Assembly (NCBI RefSeq): GCF_900099825.1
Contig: NZ_LT629693.1
Coordinates: forward strand, 7,513,001 to 7,577,000
Length of the DNA: 64,000 bases
Direction: 5' to 3'
DNA from: Bradyrhizobium ottawaense
Lineage (GTDB): Bacteria > Pseudomonadota > Alphaproteobacteria > Rhizobiales > Xanthobacteraceae
Under the pieces are notes generated by a model. The model worked only from the letters and a program-made list of their open reading frames with translations. It ran no database searches and was not told where the DNA came from. The first letter of the stretch is position 1; each line of letters opens with the position of its first letter. Positions 49,551-57,489 of this stretch are shown here, piece by piece. The position numbers were made by a program, and so were the translations under genes.

Positions 49551-50090
49551 TCACAGCCTGCTGATGGTGCTGTGGCTGACGTTATAGGACCGTCCAATTT
49601 CGGTTAGGGTCTCCCCGGCATTTCGCCTTGCAATGGCTTCCTGCCGCTGGTGATAGGTCAGTTTTGGCTTACGGCCCATGACCACGCCCCGCGCCCTGGC
49701 GCGGGCCCGGCCTTCGCCGGTGCGGCTACGGATCAACTCCCGTTCAAATTCAGCCAGACCGCCCAAGACTGTCAGCATCAAGCGACCATGCGGCGTTTCG
49801 GTATTCGCCCATGCATCCCGGAGTGACCGGAATCCCGTTCCCTTATCGGCAATGGTGCCGAGCAGGTTCAGCAGATCGCGAGTGGACCTTGCCAAGCGAT
49901 CAAGGCGAGTGACCACGAGCACGTCACCTTGCCCAAGACGGGCGATCAGGCGCGTGAGTTGTTTGCGGTGAGATTTCGCCCCGCTGATCTTCTCCTGATA
50001 GATTTCATGGCAGCCAGCCGCCTTAAGCTCTGCAACCTGCGCCGTCAGGGATTGGCCTTCAGACGATACTCTCGCATATCCGAATTCCAT
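49551..50090 (-). CDS. serine recombinase (resolvase/invertase)
   Basis: 179 residues. The N-terminal catalytic domain has MEFGYARVSSEGQSLTAQ with the nucleophilic Ser, VVTRLDRLARSTRDLL with the active-site Arg residues, and GGLAEFERELIRSRTGEG (E-helix). The C-terminal Hin-type HTH is LTEIGRSYNVSHSTISRL. It could resolve multimers or invert a segment; no paired crossover sites were identified. Confidence 0.9.
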   Translation of the reverse strand: MEFGYARVSSEGQSLTAQVAELKAAGCHEIYQEKISGAKSHRKQLTRLIARLGQGDVLVVTRLDRLARSTRDLLNLLGTIADKGTGFRSLRDAWANTETPHGRLMLTVLGGLAEFERELIRSRTGEGRARARARGVVMGRKPKLTYHQRQEAIARRNAGETLTEIGRSYNVSHSTISRL

Positions 50091-50197
50091 TTCTCCGCCT
50101 CCATTATTGCACGTCATTTCTGCACAGGAAAAACCCTGCCAGATCAGGGGCCGTCCGGTTGTGCGTCATTCGTGGATTTTGCACAGCCTCACACAAA

Positions 50198-50226
50198 AAA
50201 GGGGGAGACCCGAAGACCTCCCCGTG
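50198..50226 (-). terminator. strong terminator on minus strand
   Basis: On the minus strand GGGGAG and CTCCCC pair around GTCTTCGGGT and are followed by CTTTTTTG. It closes the two-gene unit 50333-50824 plus 50232-50336. Confidence 0.75.
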
Positions 50227-50231
50227 GTTTT

Positions 50232-50336
50232 TCAGAGGTTCAAGAACACCGCTGTCATCATGATGGCTATGGCGGTAAGGATCGTGCCCGGTACGACCAG
50301 ATCGAGGATGACGTGGACCATCTGATGGTGCGTCAT
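50232..50336 (-). CDS. 34-residue membrane microprotein
   Basis: MTHHQMVHVILDLVVPGTIL followed by TAIAIMMTAVFLNL: a single hydrophobic helix. The ATG overlaps the stop of the upstream gene by 4 bp (ATGA), and the unit ends in a strong terminator. These context features favour a real gene. It could be a holin-like or toxin-like membrane peptide; no family is recognised. Confidence 0.55.
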   Translation of the reverse strand: MTHHQMVHVILDLVVPGTILTAIAIMMTAVFLNL

Positions 50337-50824
50337 TGCGGCGCTCCGGCATTGATCGGAACAACCTTGCTGTTCTTACGGGCCTCATGGGCCGCCTTCT
50401 GCTCTTTCATCTTGGCTTGATCCGCCTTCTCCAAAGGCCGTGTCTGGCTGATATGGAACAGCCTCAAGTTATTGATCTTGAGGGCATGTGATCCTTCGAT
50501 TGGCCTTCGTCCGGCCTCGATCCACTTCTGGAAAGTGAGGACGTTCTCCCGGGGCCTTACATCCTTGAAGCCCTGCTTCTTGAGGACCTTCAGCACCTTG
50601 GCGTCATTGAGGGTACTAACCTCTGATTTGCCATTAGCGGCGGGCTTCTCAGGCTTGCTGGTAAGCTCTGCATAGAGCTTCGCTATCTCAGCCTTCTGGC
50701 TGGCGACCTCTGCCAGCAAGCTTGCCAACGCTTCTGCCGTAAGGGTTGGCATGGGGCTGGCGGGAAGCTCTGCCGCCTGAGTGGTGGGCTTGGTTTCGGG
50801 GGACTTTGGGGTACGAGTTGCCAT
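50333..50824 (-). CDS. hypothetical protein with coiled coil and possible DNA-binding C-terminus
   Basis: 163 residues from MATRTPKSPETKPTTQ. It has a Pro/Thr-rich N-terminus, then a coiled-coil stretch (LASLLAEVASQKAEIAKLYA), then KVLKKQGFKDVRPRENVLTF and WIEAGRRPIEGSHALKI, and a Lys-rich tail. It heads a unit with the 34-residue membrane peptide. Function unknown. Confidence 0.55.
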   Translation of the reverse strand: MATRTPKSPETKPTTQAAELPASPMPTLTAEALASLLAEVASQKAEIAKLYAELTSKPEKPAANGKSEVSTLNDAKVLKVLKKQGFKDVRPRENVLTFQKWIEAGRRPIEGSHALKINNLRLFHISQTRPLEKADQAKMKEQKAAHEARKNSKVVPINAGAPQ

Positions 50825-51526
50825 TGCACTTCTCCGAAGTGGGGTTGCTGGCCGTGCCGTTCGACATCGACCTACCCCATCGTGTGATGCGGGATCACGC
50901 ACGCACGGCTCGCGCATGCCCATGTAACCGTGACCGAAAGGTCACGACGACTTGATCGCCGCCTTTCGCCGGGGGACGCATGCAGGCGCAAGCTCACTCG
51001 CCTGCGGTATCTACACCGCGCCTGCTGGCGAAATAGGCCGGGCTATGGGGCTTGGGGGTGGCCTGCCATCGCGTGAGTATTAATCGCAGGCGCAAGCGTG
51101 AGGCAGCAACGATCAATGATTGATCGATCAGCTACGCTGCTGTGACGGTGGATCGGATGCCAGCCTTTCAGGCTGGATTGAAATCTAGATTGGGTGTCTG
51201 GGTCCAACGGGTGGGGGCGCTAATGAGCAAGGGGGTGGCGCGTTCTGAAATTCCCTGTCCACCACCACATATGACGCCAAAAATGAATTCCAAAAAAAAT
51301 TGCAGAAAGGGTCCTTTATGAATCTAAGGGGTGACGACCACTTGCGCATCTGAGGTACCTCTGAAGTTCAATAGCCTTGGCCTTCTCTCTCGTAATAATA
51401 TCCATCGATTAACTCACGAAACAATCCTGAAACAGGATTTCAGAAGCCTTTAGAGGGCTTAGGGGAGTCGCCCTGGCGGGGCGGCTCCCCAACAACCGGC
51501 CATCAGGAATAACTCACGGGCGGCCC
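50825..51526. other. 702-bp gap with several repeats, no gene
   Basis: It contains the inverted repeat GCAGGCG/CGCCTGC around 50982-51005. GCAGGCGCAAGC occurs there and again near 51089. Other features are overlapping ATTGATCGATCA palindromes near 51118, CAGCCTTTCAGGCTG at about 51162, and AATCCTGAAACAGGATT near 51422. Such density of repeats could mark a replication origin or control region of the element. Confidence 0.4.
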
Positions 51527-51814
51527 TTAAACCCCCCTTTGGCTGGAGGCGTTTAACCTTTCCCGTAGCTCGGTCCGCTGTTCCTCGGTGAGATGGGTTG
51601 CTGATCGCAAGCCAACCACTGCCCTGATGGTTTTGGCTTCTGGCGGGGTCGGCATTCTCTCAAGCTTCAGGATACCTTCCTCGTCGCCGTCTTGGCTGAC
51701 TTCCATGAAGTCCAGATTGTTCTTGATGTTGTTCCAGCGGCGTTTGCTGCCGGGACTCCCTTGATACTGGCCATTCGAAAAATCGCACCAGCGGACTCGG
51801 CTGAGTCGCCACAC
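51527..51814 (-). CDS. conserved small hypothetical protein
   Basis: 95 residues: SKRRWNNIKNNLDFMEVSQD, GDEEGILKLERMPTPPEAK, TIRAVVGLRSATHLTEEQR. The pattern is shared by small proteins of rhizobial genomes. It lies 5 bp after the 51820 gene, so the two are probably co-transcribed. The start is uncertain. Confidence 0.55.
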   Translation of the reverse strand: MWRLSRVRWCDFSNGQYQGSPGSKRRWNNIKNNLDFMEVSQDGDEEGILKLERMPTPPEAKTIRAVVGLRSATHLTEEQRTELRERLNASSQRGV

Positions 51815-51819
51815 AAGCG

Positions 51820-52188
51820 CTACGGTGTGTGTTTCGAGGTTAGAGCTGACCTTGCATGGGTCGCCCGCTCTATGTCTGGCGGCGGATGCTGTAGTCCTGC
51901 CATGGAGTGCCAGACACCGGCATAGGCGGCATGCAGGGAGCTGTCTTCAACACTATCCTTGAAGTTCGGGTAATCGATCTTGTCGATCATGGTGGCCAAG
52001 GCCTGTTTCACCACATCGCGTGGTAGAACTGCCCGATACAGATAATCACTCTTGGTGTTCCGGGTTACCTTGGCATCTGGGAATACCTTCTCGATATCTC
52101 CAGCGCGCCGAGCCCTGACCAACAATTCATCGGGCTGGCAATCCTTGGCCACGATTGAGAAAAAACAATCTGAGAGCATCAGCCACAT
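51820..52188 (-). CDS. conserved hypothetical protein
   Basis: 122 residues: MWLMLSDCFFSIVAKDCQPD, LLVRARRAGDIEKVFPDAKV, then IDYPNFKDSVEDSSLHAAY and VWHSMAGLQ. This resembles a small protein found in many rhizobial islands; function unknown. First gene of a two-gene unit. Confidence 0.65.
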   Translation of the reverse strand: MWLMLSDCFFSIVAKDCQPDELLVRARRAGDIEKVFPDAKVTRNTKSDYLYRAVLPRDVVKQALATMIDKIDYPNFKDSVEDSSLHAAYAGVWHSMAGLQHPPPDIERATHARSALTSKHTP

Positions 52189-52661
52189 TTGATTTCTCCC
52201 ATTTCAGGACGGAGATGGTGGGGGAGTTTACCGCCAATCGGCCCGCCGTCCAAAAATTTGCAAAAATTCTGCGGCGGACAAGATCGTTTGCCACTCGACT
52301 CAAAGTAGAGAGTCGGCCCATCATGGTTGCACTGCGGGTCCGCTAGCACCGCCGTACACCACGGCGAGAGGGACGATGCGGGCAACCTGTAGGCCCATGG
52401 CCCGGCCCCGACGACGGCGTATCAAACACGCTGGCGGGAGGATACCCGGGGGCGACATGGGGGCTACTGGAGGCGGTTCTAGAACGCCAATAGTGGGCCG
52501 ATGCACCCATGAACGACGGCTTATTCGTTCGATGGGAGCTTAACCGCAAACCTTTTGGGTAGGCGGCGCGCTGCTACCCGGAGGACCACGAGATGCGCAA
52601 GCAACTCATCATCCGGTGTTCTGTAAAAGTGGACGTAGCCGCCTGCCTTCGGGCCGTTGCG
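52189..52661. other. 473-bp gap, nothing recognised
   Basis: Only short, poorly composed frames are present on both strands. No RNA gene or promoter could be assigned. Confidence 0.4.
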
Positions 52662-52834
52662 CTATTTGTTTATCTTTTGACGTGAACGAGGGCGGGAGGC
52701 TGGCTTGCTGGTCTCCCGTTTCTTCGCCTTTTCCTTCAGCGGCTTGTGCGGTGCGTTCATTGCGCTCTTGAGCGCGGCTTCAAAGCGCTCTTTGGCTTCT
52801 TTCTCGGTGTATTTATCATCCCAAGGGATTTTCT
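52662..52834 (-). pseudogene. small basic protein remnant without a start codon
   Basis: In frame on the minus strand: KIPWDDKYTEKEAKERFEAA, then LKSAMNAPHKPLKEKAKKR and a basic tail ending at the TAG 52662-52664. Upstream, a TAG lies three codons before KIPW and no ATG/GTG/TTG remains between. Similar small rhizobial proteins begin just there, so the start region was probably lost by mutation. Confidence 0.45.
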
Positions 52835-52836
52835 AA

Positions 52837-53424
52837 ATGGCTTCACGCTCATCTCGCGCTCCCTTGAAAACACCATCGCGACGAAGAAGATTATCACCCA
52901 ACGCGTTAGAAGAAGTTAAGCAAGCGCACCGCGATTACGTGGCGGGAACGCTTGTTCCGAAAAAGTTTCTGAAACCTCTCGGCTACCTCATGGTTTGGGC
53001 AGCGACGTTTGAACACGCAATTGATCAGGCGATATATACATTTTTCAGCTTTGACCACCCTGACAAGGGGTCCATCATTTCGGCCCGCTTTAGTACGCTT
53101 GGCACCAAATTGGACGTACTAAAGGTGATTGCCGAACTAAGCGTCAAAAACCCGGCCGCGAAGTCGGCATTCAACAAAATCATGTCAGATGCAGACAAAT
53201 TCATAGGGGAGCGAAACAAACTCACCCACGGCGATTGGAAGGGCGCCAGCGGTGATGATTCCGCCCTCAAAATCACCTACAAGGCCCAAGGCAAACTGAC
53301 TGTTTCTCACAAGTGGTATTATGTCGAAGAGGTCATGGCCATTGCCGAATCCGGCCTTGGCCTCAGCGACCGGCTTTGGGCGTTTTTTCGGGATCACCCG
53401 GACTGGAACGTGTCGCCTCCATAG
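52837..53424 (+). CDS. HEPN-motif protein, possible RNase effector
   Basis: 195 residues. A basic N-terminus (PSRRRRLSP) precedes an all-helical domain: FEHAIDQAIYTFFSFDHPD, TLGTKLDVLKVIAELSVKN, then ERNKLTHGDW with R126-N-x3-H131. RNxxxH is the catalytic motif of HEPN ribonucleases, found in toxins and defence proteins. No MNT-type antitoxin partner is adjacent, so regulation is unclear. It is alone on the plus strand next to a decayed gene. Confidence 0.55.
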   Translation: MASRSSRAPLKTPSRRRRLSPNALEEVKQAHRDYVAGTLVPKKFLKPLGYLMVWAATFEHAIDQAIYTFFSFDHPDKGSIISARFSTLGTKLDVLKVIAELSVKNPAAKSAFNKIMSDADKFIGERNKLTHGDWKGASGDDSALKITYKAQGKLTVSHKWYYVEEVMAIAESGLGLSDRLWAFFRDHPDWNVSPP

Positions 53425-54698
53425 CCCTGAATATCCCCTCGACGATTTCAGCTCTCGTATCGTAGAGGCGATCAAAACCGCAAAACGAAATCTCTAGCAG
53501 TATTCGTACCTCTACTAACTTCAAGGTAAGTAGCCTTCCACCTCCGCCCTGTTTGTGGGGCTACGTGGAAGGCTATACCAAGAAGTAAGGTTCTACTTTT
53601 TTATGTGGATTAAATCATCAAGTAACCCTGAAAAATCCCTTGAACCACTATTGCTCCGCTGCGCTCCACAACAGCGGTTCTGGCGGAATCAAGTAAGAGT
53701 TGTTTCCTCTTCCTTCCTTACTTCAGTGTCCATGGCAGGTGGTGGAAGGGAGAGCGGAGAACACACTTCGCCCCCCCTCGGGGGGAGGGCAAAGGTGCTG
53801 ATTATGGCAGTATGGAGCCAAGTCCTCGCTATCAACACATAGGTCAACGAGCGTCCTTTCGGTGGGGCGGGGGTCAATCGATCTCACCCTCGCGGGTGAG
53901 CGTCCCATTACTCGCTTTATCGCTTTACTATCGACGGCAGGGGCATTGCAGCCGACCTATCAGCCGCACGTCCCGTGTTCTCCGATGTCTCGGGGAACGT
54001 CCTCTTTCATCCTCAATCGTGGCAGCCCCTGTTTTCAGGGCAAGCGAAATCGACTGAGCTTTTGACTGAGACCGGACCCCCTGCCAATTCAGGACCACTT
54101 CCGATGCTTCGTTCACGCCGGTCCTTCGTCCCGGTGTTTCCCGTGAGCCCTACTCCGCCTTTTAGGGCACGCTATGATTCATCCGGACTAACTCAACGGC
54201 CAAGGGCCTCTCGCACGGATGATCTATTCCCGATCAATCCGCACCACCGGCCATACAGCCCAGACGCAGCACGGAGTAATCGCTCCAGTGGGCGTTGACG
54301 GGCCAGATGGCAGGGTTTATTTTTGAACCTGCGTCGTGGCTATCGACGCCATTCCGGCAGGGGCTTGCAGGCCCGGTGCCGAAGTTTAGAACGGGGTCAC
54401 CAAGGGGAGAACTTGGCGGCCTCGTTTCCTTTTATAATCCCCGTTGCCGGGCAGTAACAGCGTCCGATGAAATAACCCACACCAAAACATTCAGCCCCCG
54501 AAACGGAATCACAGAAACCCTTGTGCCGCAGGCATAACTTTCGACGGGTGGTTATGGTGAGTCCGATTGACGCATCCGCCGGGGATTTATTTTAATGGCA
54601 GAAGGGCGACAAAAAGATCGCCGACGATCAAGGCTGACTGATGCTCGACTTGCTTTAGCCGTTTTGTTTTCTGGGATCGATCAGATCGATACCAATAC
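53425..54698. other. 1.27-kb gap without a convincing gene
   Basis: All open frames here have poor composition and overlap each other. The central part (53690-54220) is rich in hairpins and is listed separately. An AT-richer stretch at 53580-53660 follows the HEPN gene. No tRNA or CRISPR was found. Confidence 0.5.
53690..54220 (-). ncRNA. candidate structured RNA
   Basis: Hairpins verified by eye: CTCACCC/GGGTGAG (53883-53900) with a GCGA (GNRA) loop on the minus strand; a 9-bp stem with one G-T pair at 53977-53998; CCCTG/CAGGG (54027-54040) with a 4-nt loop; and a 9-bp bulged stem at 54142-54171. A GTGCGAG, the usual start of group II intron RNAs, occurs on the minus strand at 54216. No domain V-like hairpin or reverse transcriptase was found, so the class is unknown. 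Confidence 0.3.
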
Positions 54699-54929
54699 TC
54701 ACTGCTCCCATTTGGTATCGGGATGAGCCCCGATAACCAGCATGATCTCGTTCAACAGTGCAGGTGACCGCGATTGGGGCCAGTCACGGAATAGGACAAC
54801 GGTCTCCGTAAGAGCCTTTCGCCTTTCGGGATCAGCGGTCTGTATCATCGCTCTCAGCGCATCTAACAGTTTGTCCGTTTTGATTTTTTCTTCAGGTGTT
54901 GCTGTATGTCTTATGGAAATTTCCGTCAT
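54699..54929 (-). CDS. small hypothetical protein downstream of the ATPase
   Basis: 76 residues: MTEISIRHTATPEEKIKTDK, LLDALRAMIQTADPERRKAL, then FRDWPQSRSPALLNEIML. An AGGAGGAACGAC site directly upstream fixes the start at 54929 against longer frames. It follows the DUF3631-type ATPase by 73 bp on the same strand and may be in its operon. Not recognised. Confidence 0.65.
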   Translation of the reverse strand: MTEISIRHTATPEEKIKTDKLLDALRAMIQTADPERRKALTETVVLFRDWPQSRSPALLNEIMLVIGAHPDTKWEQ

Positions 54930-55002
54930 TGTCGTTCCTCCTGTTGAAACTGGAATAATATTTACCTTCTCTAATTTCCTCATTGTAGGTTCTCTTGTGC
55001 CG

Positions 55003-56505
55003 TCACGCTGTGCCGTCGCCGACGAGCCGCAAGTCCTTGATATTGCTGGCGTGTGCCGTTGTGCCGTCATCGGCGCAGTACGCGCGCCATACTTCCTCGA
55101 ACTGCGAGCGTCGATAACCCTTCGCGCTCTTGCTCTTGGCGGTCCGGGTCGGTGGCCAGATCGTGCGCGGCCTGATCCTGAACTCGCGCAGCATACTCGC
55201 CAGTTCACTGCCCCTGAGCTTGTGCGGCTGCTGCTCACCGCGAACGCCGCGAAACTCACACCAGTCCGCGTTCAAGTCATTCAGCGCGTCGAGCAAGATC
55301 TTGCTGGGCAAGCGATCCGCCTTGTGCGCGTCGAAGACTTTGCGAATGTCCGTGAGCAGGAGAATTTTCGCATCGGCGTCCTGGTATTCACGCCCGAAGA
55401 TGACCATGGCTTCACGCGCCTGCTCGCCCCAGCCGAGCGAGTCGGCGATGCTGAGCAGTGGTCGCCAGTTATCAGCAAAGCGGTTGCGCATCCCTGCCGG
55501 CATCTCAGGTTCAGGATTAAGTTCGGCGTCGCGTCGCCACAGCAGAATCTGCCCATAGGCGGCGTCAAGCGCGGCATCGGGGTGATTAACGTCGAAGCGC
55601 CGCAATTCACGCTGCCCGGAATGACGCTCCATCGTGATCGTGATGCACCGCGAGTTGAGCGTGCGTGGCAAAGTGCCGTACATGTCGGGCAGCGCCAGCG
55701 CTAGCGGTGCAAAGGTCGAATATCTGCGTGTGCTACTGCGCTCCACGTGCGCGACCGTCCCGCCGTTGCGGTGGCCGCTGTTGAACACAGCCCGAAGCTT
55801 GCCATTCAGTTGCAACGCGAGCCCGAGATTATCCGCCTCGTCGATCAGCAGGGTCGGATGCGTCTCGTCGATCAGGCGATAAATGGCGGCGGTCGTGATC
55901 GAGTCGAACTTGTCGGCTCGCGCCGTCAGCCTCGACAGAATGTCGAGCAGCGTGGTCTTGCCGCAATCGGCAACCGGGCTGCGCAGTGCCAATCGCGGCG
56001 TCACCATGTAGCGGCTGTAAACATGGGTGTGCAAAATCCATAGCGACACCGCCACATATTCGTGCGGCTTCAGCGCCACGTACTCTTCGAGCAGATGATA
56101 AACGAGGCCCAGCAAATCATTGACGCGCTCTGGATCGTCTGCCGGACTACTCGTCCATGCCTCCGGTGAGACCGAGCCCAACTCGTCGGCGAGATCATTC
56201 CAGCTCTTGTGGTGTCGTGCGAGCAACTCGTCGATGTTGTGACGGGCGTTGGCGCGTTCACCGGGATCGCTGGAGCCGAGTGCGGCAATGTCGTGAGCGA
56301 GATCGGTATGAATGGCGGCCGGCGTGCCGCCGAGCAGAGAAATCAAATCGCCCCAGGCTTTGCCGAACTGCTGTAACAGGCTGTCGATCCGGCCGCGCGC
56401 CGCAGCGGCTTCGTGCACATTATCGGTGCCGAGCGCGCGAAAGAGTTTGGCAAGCGTCTGGCGTTCGCGCTCGCCGAACCGTCGCTGAACTGTCCGTCCC
56501 GTCAT
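55003..56505 (-). CDS. DUF3631-type P-loop ATPase (replication-related)
   Basis: 500 residues. The N-terminus holds two similar helical units (RGRIDSLLQQFGKAWGDLIS and RHNIDELLARHHKSWNDLAD). The ATPase core has a Walker A SPVADCGKTT at 176-185 and Walker B TLLIDEAD at 218-225, then NSGHRNGG and RCITITMERH. It ends with the DUF3631 region (LPSKILLDALNDLN, YRRSQFEEVWRAY). Such proteins occur on phages, plasmids and islands and are thought to act in replication. Divergent from the RHH-xis-int unit. Confidence 0.8.
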   Translation of the reverse strand: MTGRTVQRRFGERERQTLAKLFRALGTDNVHEAAAARGRIDSLLQQFGKAWGDLISLLGGTPAAIHTDLAHDIAALGSSDPGERANARHNIDELLARHHKSWNDLADELGSVSPEAWTSSPADDPERVNDLLGLVYHLLEEYVALKPHEYVAVSLWILHTHVYSRYMVTPRLALRSPVADCGKTTLLDILSRLTARADKFDSITTAAIYRLIDETHPTLLIDEADNLGLALQLNGKLRAVFNSGHRNGGTVAHVERSSTRRYSTFAPLALALPDMYGTLPRTLNSRCITITMERHSGQRELRRFDVNHPDAALDAAYGQILLWRRDAELNPEPEMPAGMRNRFADNWRPLLSIADSLGWGEQAREAMVIFGREYQDADAKILLLTDIRKVFDAHKADRLPSKILLDALNDLNADWCEFRGVRGEQQPHKLRGSELASMLREFRIRPRTIWPPTRTAKSKSAKGYRRSQFEEVWRAYCADDGTTAHASNIKDLRLVGDGTA

Positions 56506-56597
56506 GGCGTCACACCGTCACAGTTTAGCCGTTGCAAGGACTTGGAGCCTGTTTGAACCGTCACTGTGCCGGCACCAACACACTGGTGCGTGGTCAT
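56502..56597 (-). CDS. possible leader ORF before the ATPase
   Basis: 31 codons (MTTHQCVGAGTVTVQTGSKS...), preceded by AGGAGGAGTCAA and overlapping the ATPase start by 4 bp (ATGA). It may couple translation of the ATPase. Evidence is context only. Confidence 0.4.
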   Translation of the reverse strand: MTTHQCVGAGTVTVQTGSKSLQRLNCDGVTP

Positions 56598-56619
56598 TTG
56601 ACTCCTCCTCATGGATTTG

Positions 56620-56690
<71 letters not shown>

Positions 56691-56761
56691 GAGTAGTCCC
56701 CGGCCAGCGGCGGTATCCGAATCCGGGATTGACAGGCCGCCTCGATTGGCCTATTTGTCAG

Positions 56762-56805
56762 CCACGTAATGACATGGCTGGCGTTGTCCACCACGTAATG
56801 ACATG
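56762..56805 (+). promoter_or_regulatory. direct repeats CCACGTAATGACATG
   Basis: Two identical 15-bp copies (56762-56776 and 56791-56805), 29 bp apart start to start, just before the RHH gene. Likely operator for that protein or for the divergent control of the integration module. Confidence 0.55.
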
Positions 56806-56823
56806 ATGACGGAGCGCAAGGGG

Positions 56824-57009
56824 ATGGCTGAAAAAAAATCAGAGAATGAGTGGGAACAGAACCTGACGTTCCAGTTTCGGACCTCAAAAGATTTCCTGAA
56901 GCTGCTCGATGATTGGCGGCGCAAGCAGGAAAATCTGCCATCGAGGGCTCAAGCTATTCGCCTGTTGGTCAAGGCGGGGATCGAGGCTGAGAAGCGGCCC
57001 CGCAAGTAG
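56824..57009 (+). CDS. ribbon-helix-helix-like protein
   Basis: 61 residues from MAEKKSENEWEQN (an in-frame ATG at 56803 is possible). The strand LTFQFRTSKDFLKLLDDWR followed by helix SRAQAIRLLVKAGIEAEK is the RHH (MetJ/Arc) pattern. GGAG lies 9 bp before the 56824 ATG. It probably regulates the integration module, with the direct repeats beside it as its site. Confidence 0.65.
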   Translation: MAEKKSENEWEQNLTFQFRTSKDFLKLLDDWRRKQENLPSRAQAIRLLVKAGIEAEKRPRK

Positions 57010-57174
57010 CGATCACCCGATCACGAAAAAATCACCTTTGGTGGCGCTGCTGATTTCTCGCCCTGCCGAAAATTTTCTGGACGGCGGGGTGCGAATTCGT
57101 GCAGGGGGGGGAACAGGCACGTTGGCGGCCCAGCAAGCCACGGCGGCCTTTCATTCCGGGCGGAATGATCGACA

Positions 57175-57489
57175 GTGACGGTCGAACTTTTGGACAAGAA
57201 AGAAGCCGCTAAACGGCTGAAGATCACCGAGGATCAACTTGCCGGGTTGGTCGAGGACGGCGAGATTTCCTATATCAACACCGGGCGCGGCAAGAAGCGG
57301 CCTCGGAGGCGGTTCACCGAAAAAGACCTTGAGGAGTTTGTCGAACGGCGGAGGAGGCGGGAATCATGTCTGTCTACAAGCCCAAAAAATCACCGTTCTA
57401 CCAATACGATTTCTGGCTCGGGTGTCATCGGTTTCACGGCCCGACGAAATGCGCAAATCGCAAAGACGCCGAAAAATTCGAAACGGTAG
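57175..57489 (+). CDS. excisionase-type HTH protein
   Basis: 104 residues from a GTG. The N-terminal part is a MerR/excisionase-like winged helix: LLDKKEAAKRLKITEDQLAG, LVEDGEISYINTGRGKKRP, RRFTEKDLEEFVERRR. It overlaps the integrase start by 124 bp, so the C-terminal part (after RRRRES) may be little more than read-through. The arrangement xis-int is typical and suggests a directionality factor. Confidence 0.7.
   Translation: MTVELLDKKEAAKRLKITEDQLAGLVEDGEISYINTGRGKKRPRRRFTEKDLEEFVERRRRRESCLSTSPKNHRSTNTISGSGVIGFTARRNAQIAKTPKNSKR

Noticed and set aside
53690..54220. Firm call of a group II intron
   Set aside because: A GTGCGAG and GNRA hairpin are present, but I could not find the diagnostic domain V hairpin or a maturase gene.
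53812..54537. Several overlapping plus-strand open frames of 80-107 codons
   Set aside because: Poor, Arg/Pro/Ser-rich composition, no ribosome-binding sites, and overlap with hairpin-rich DNA.
54595..54729. 43-codon plus-strand frame (MAEGRQKDRRRSRL...)
   Set aside because: It overlaps the end of the well-supported minus-strand gene at 54699 and has no ribosome-binding site.
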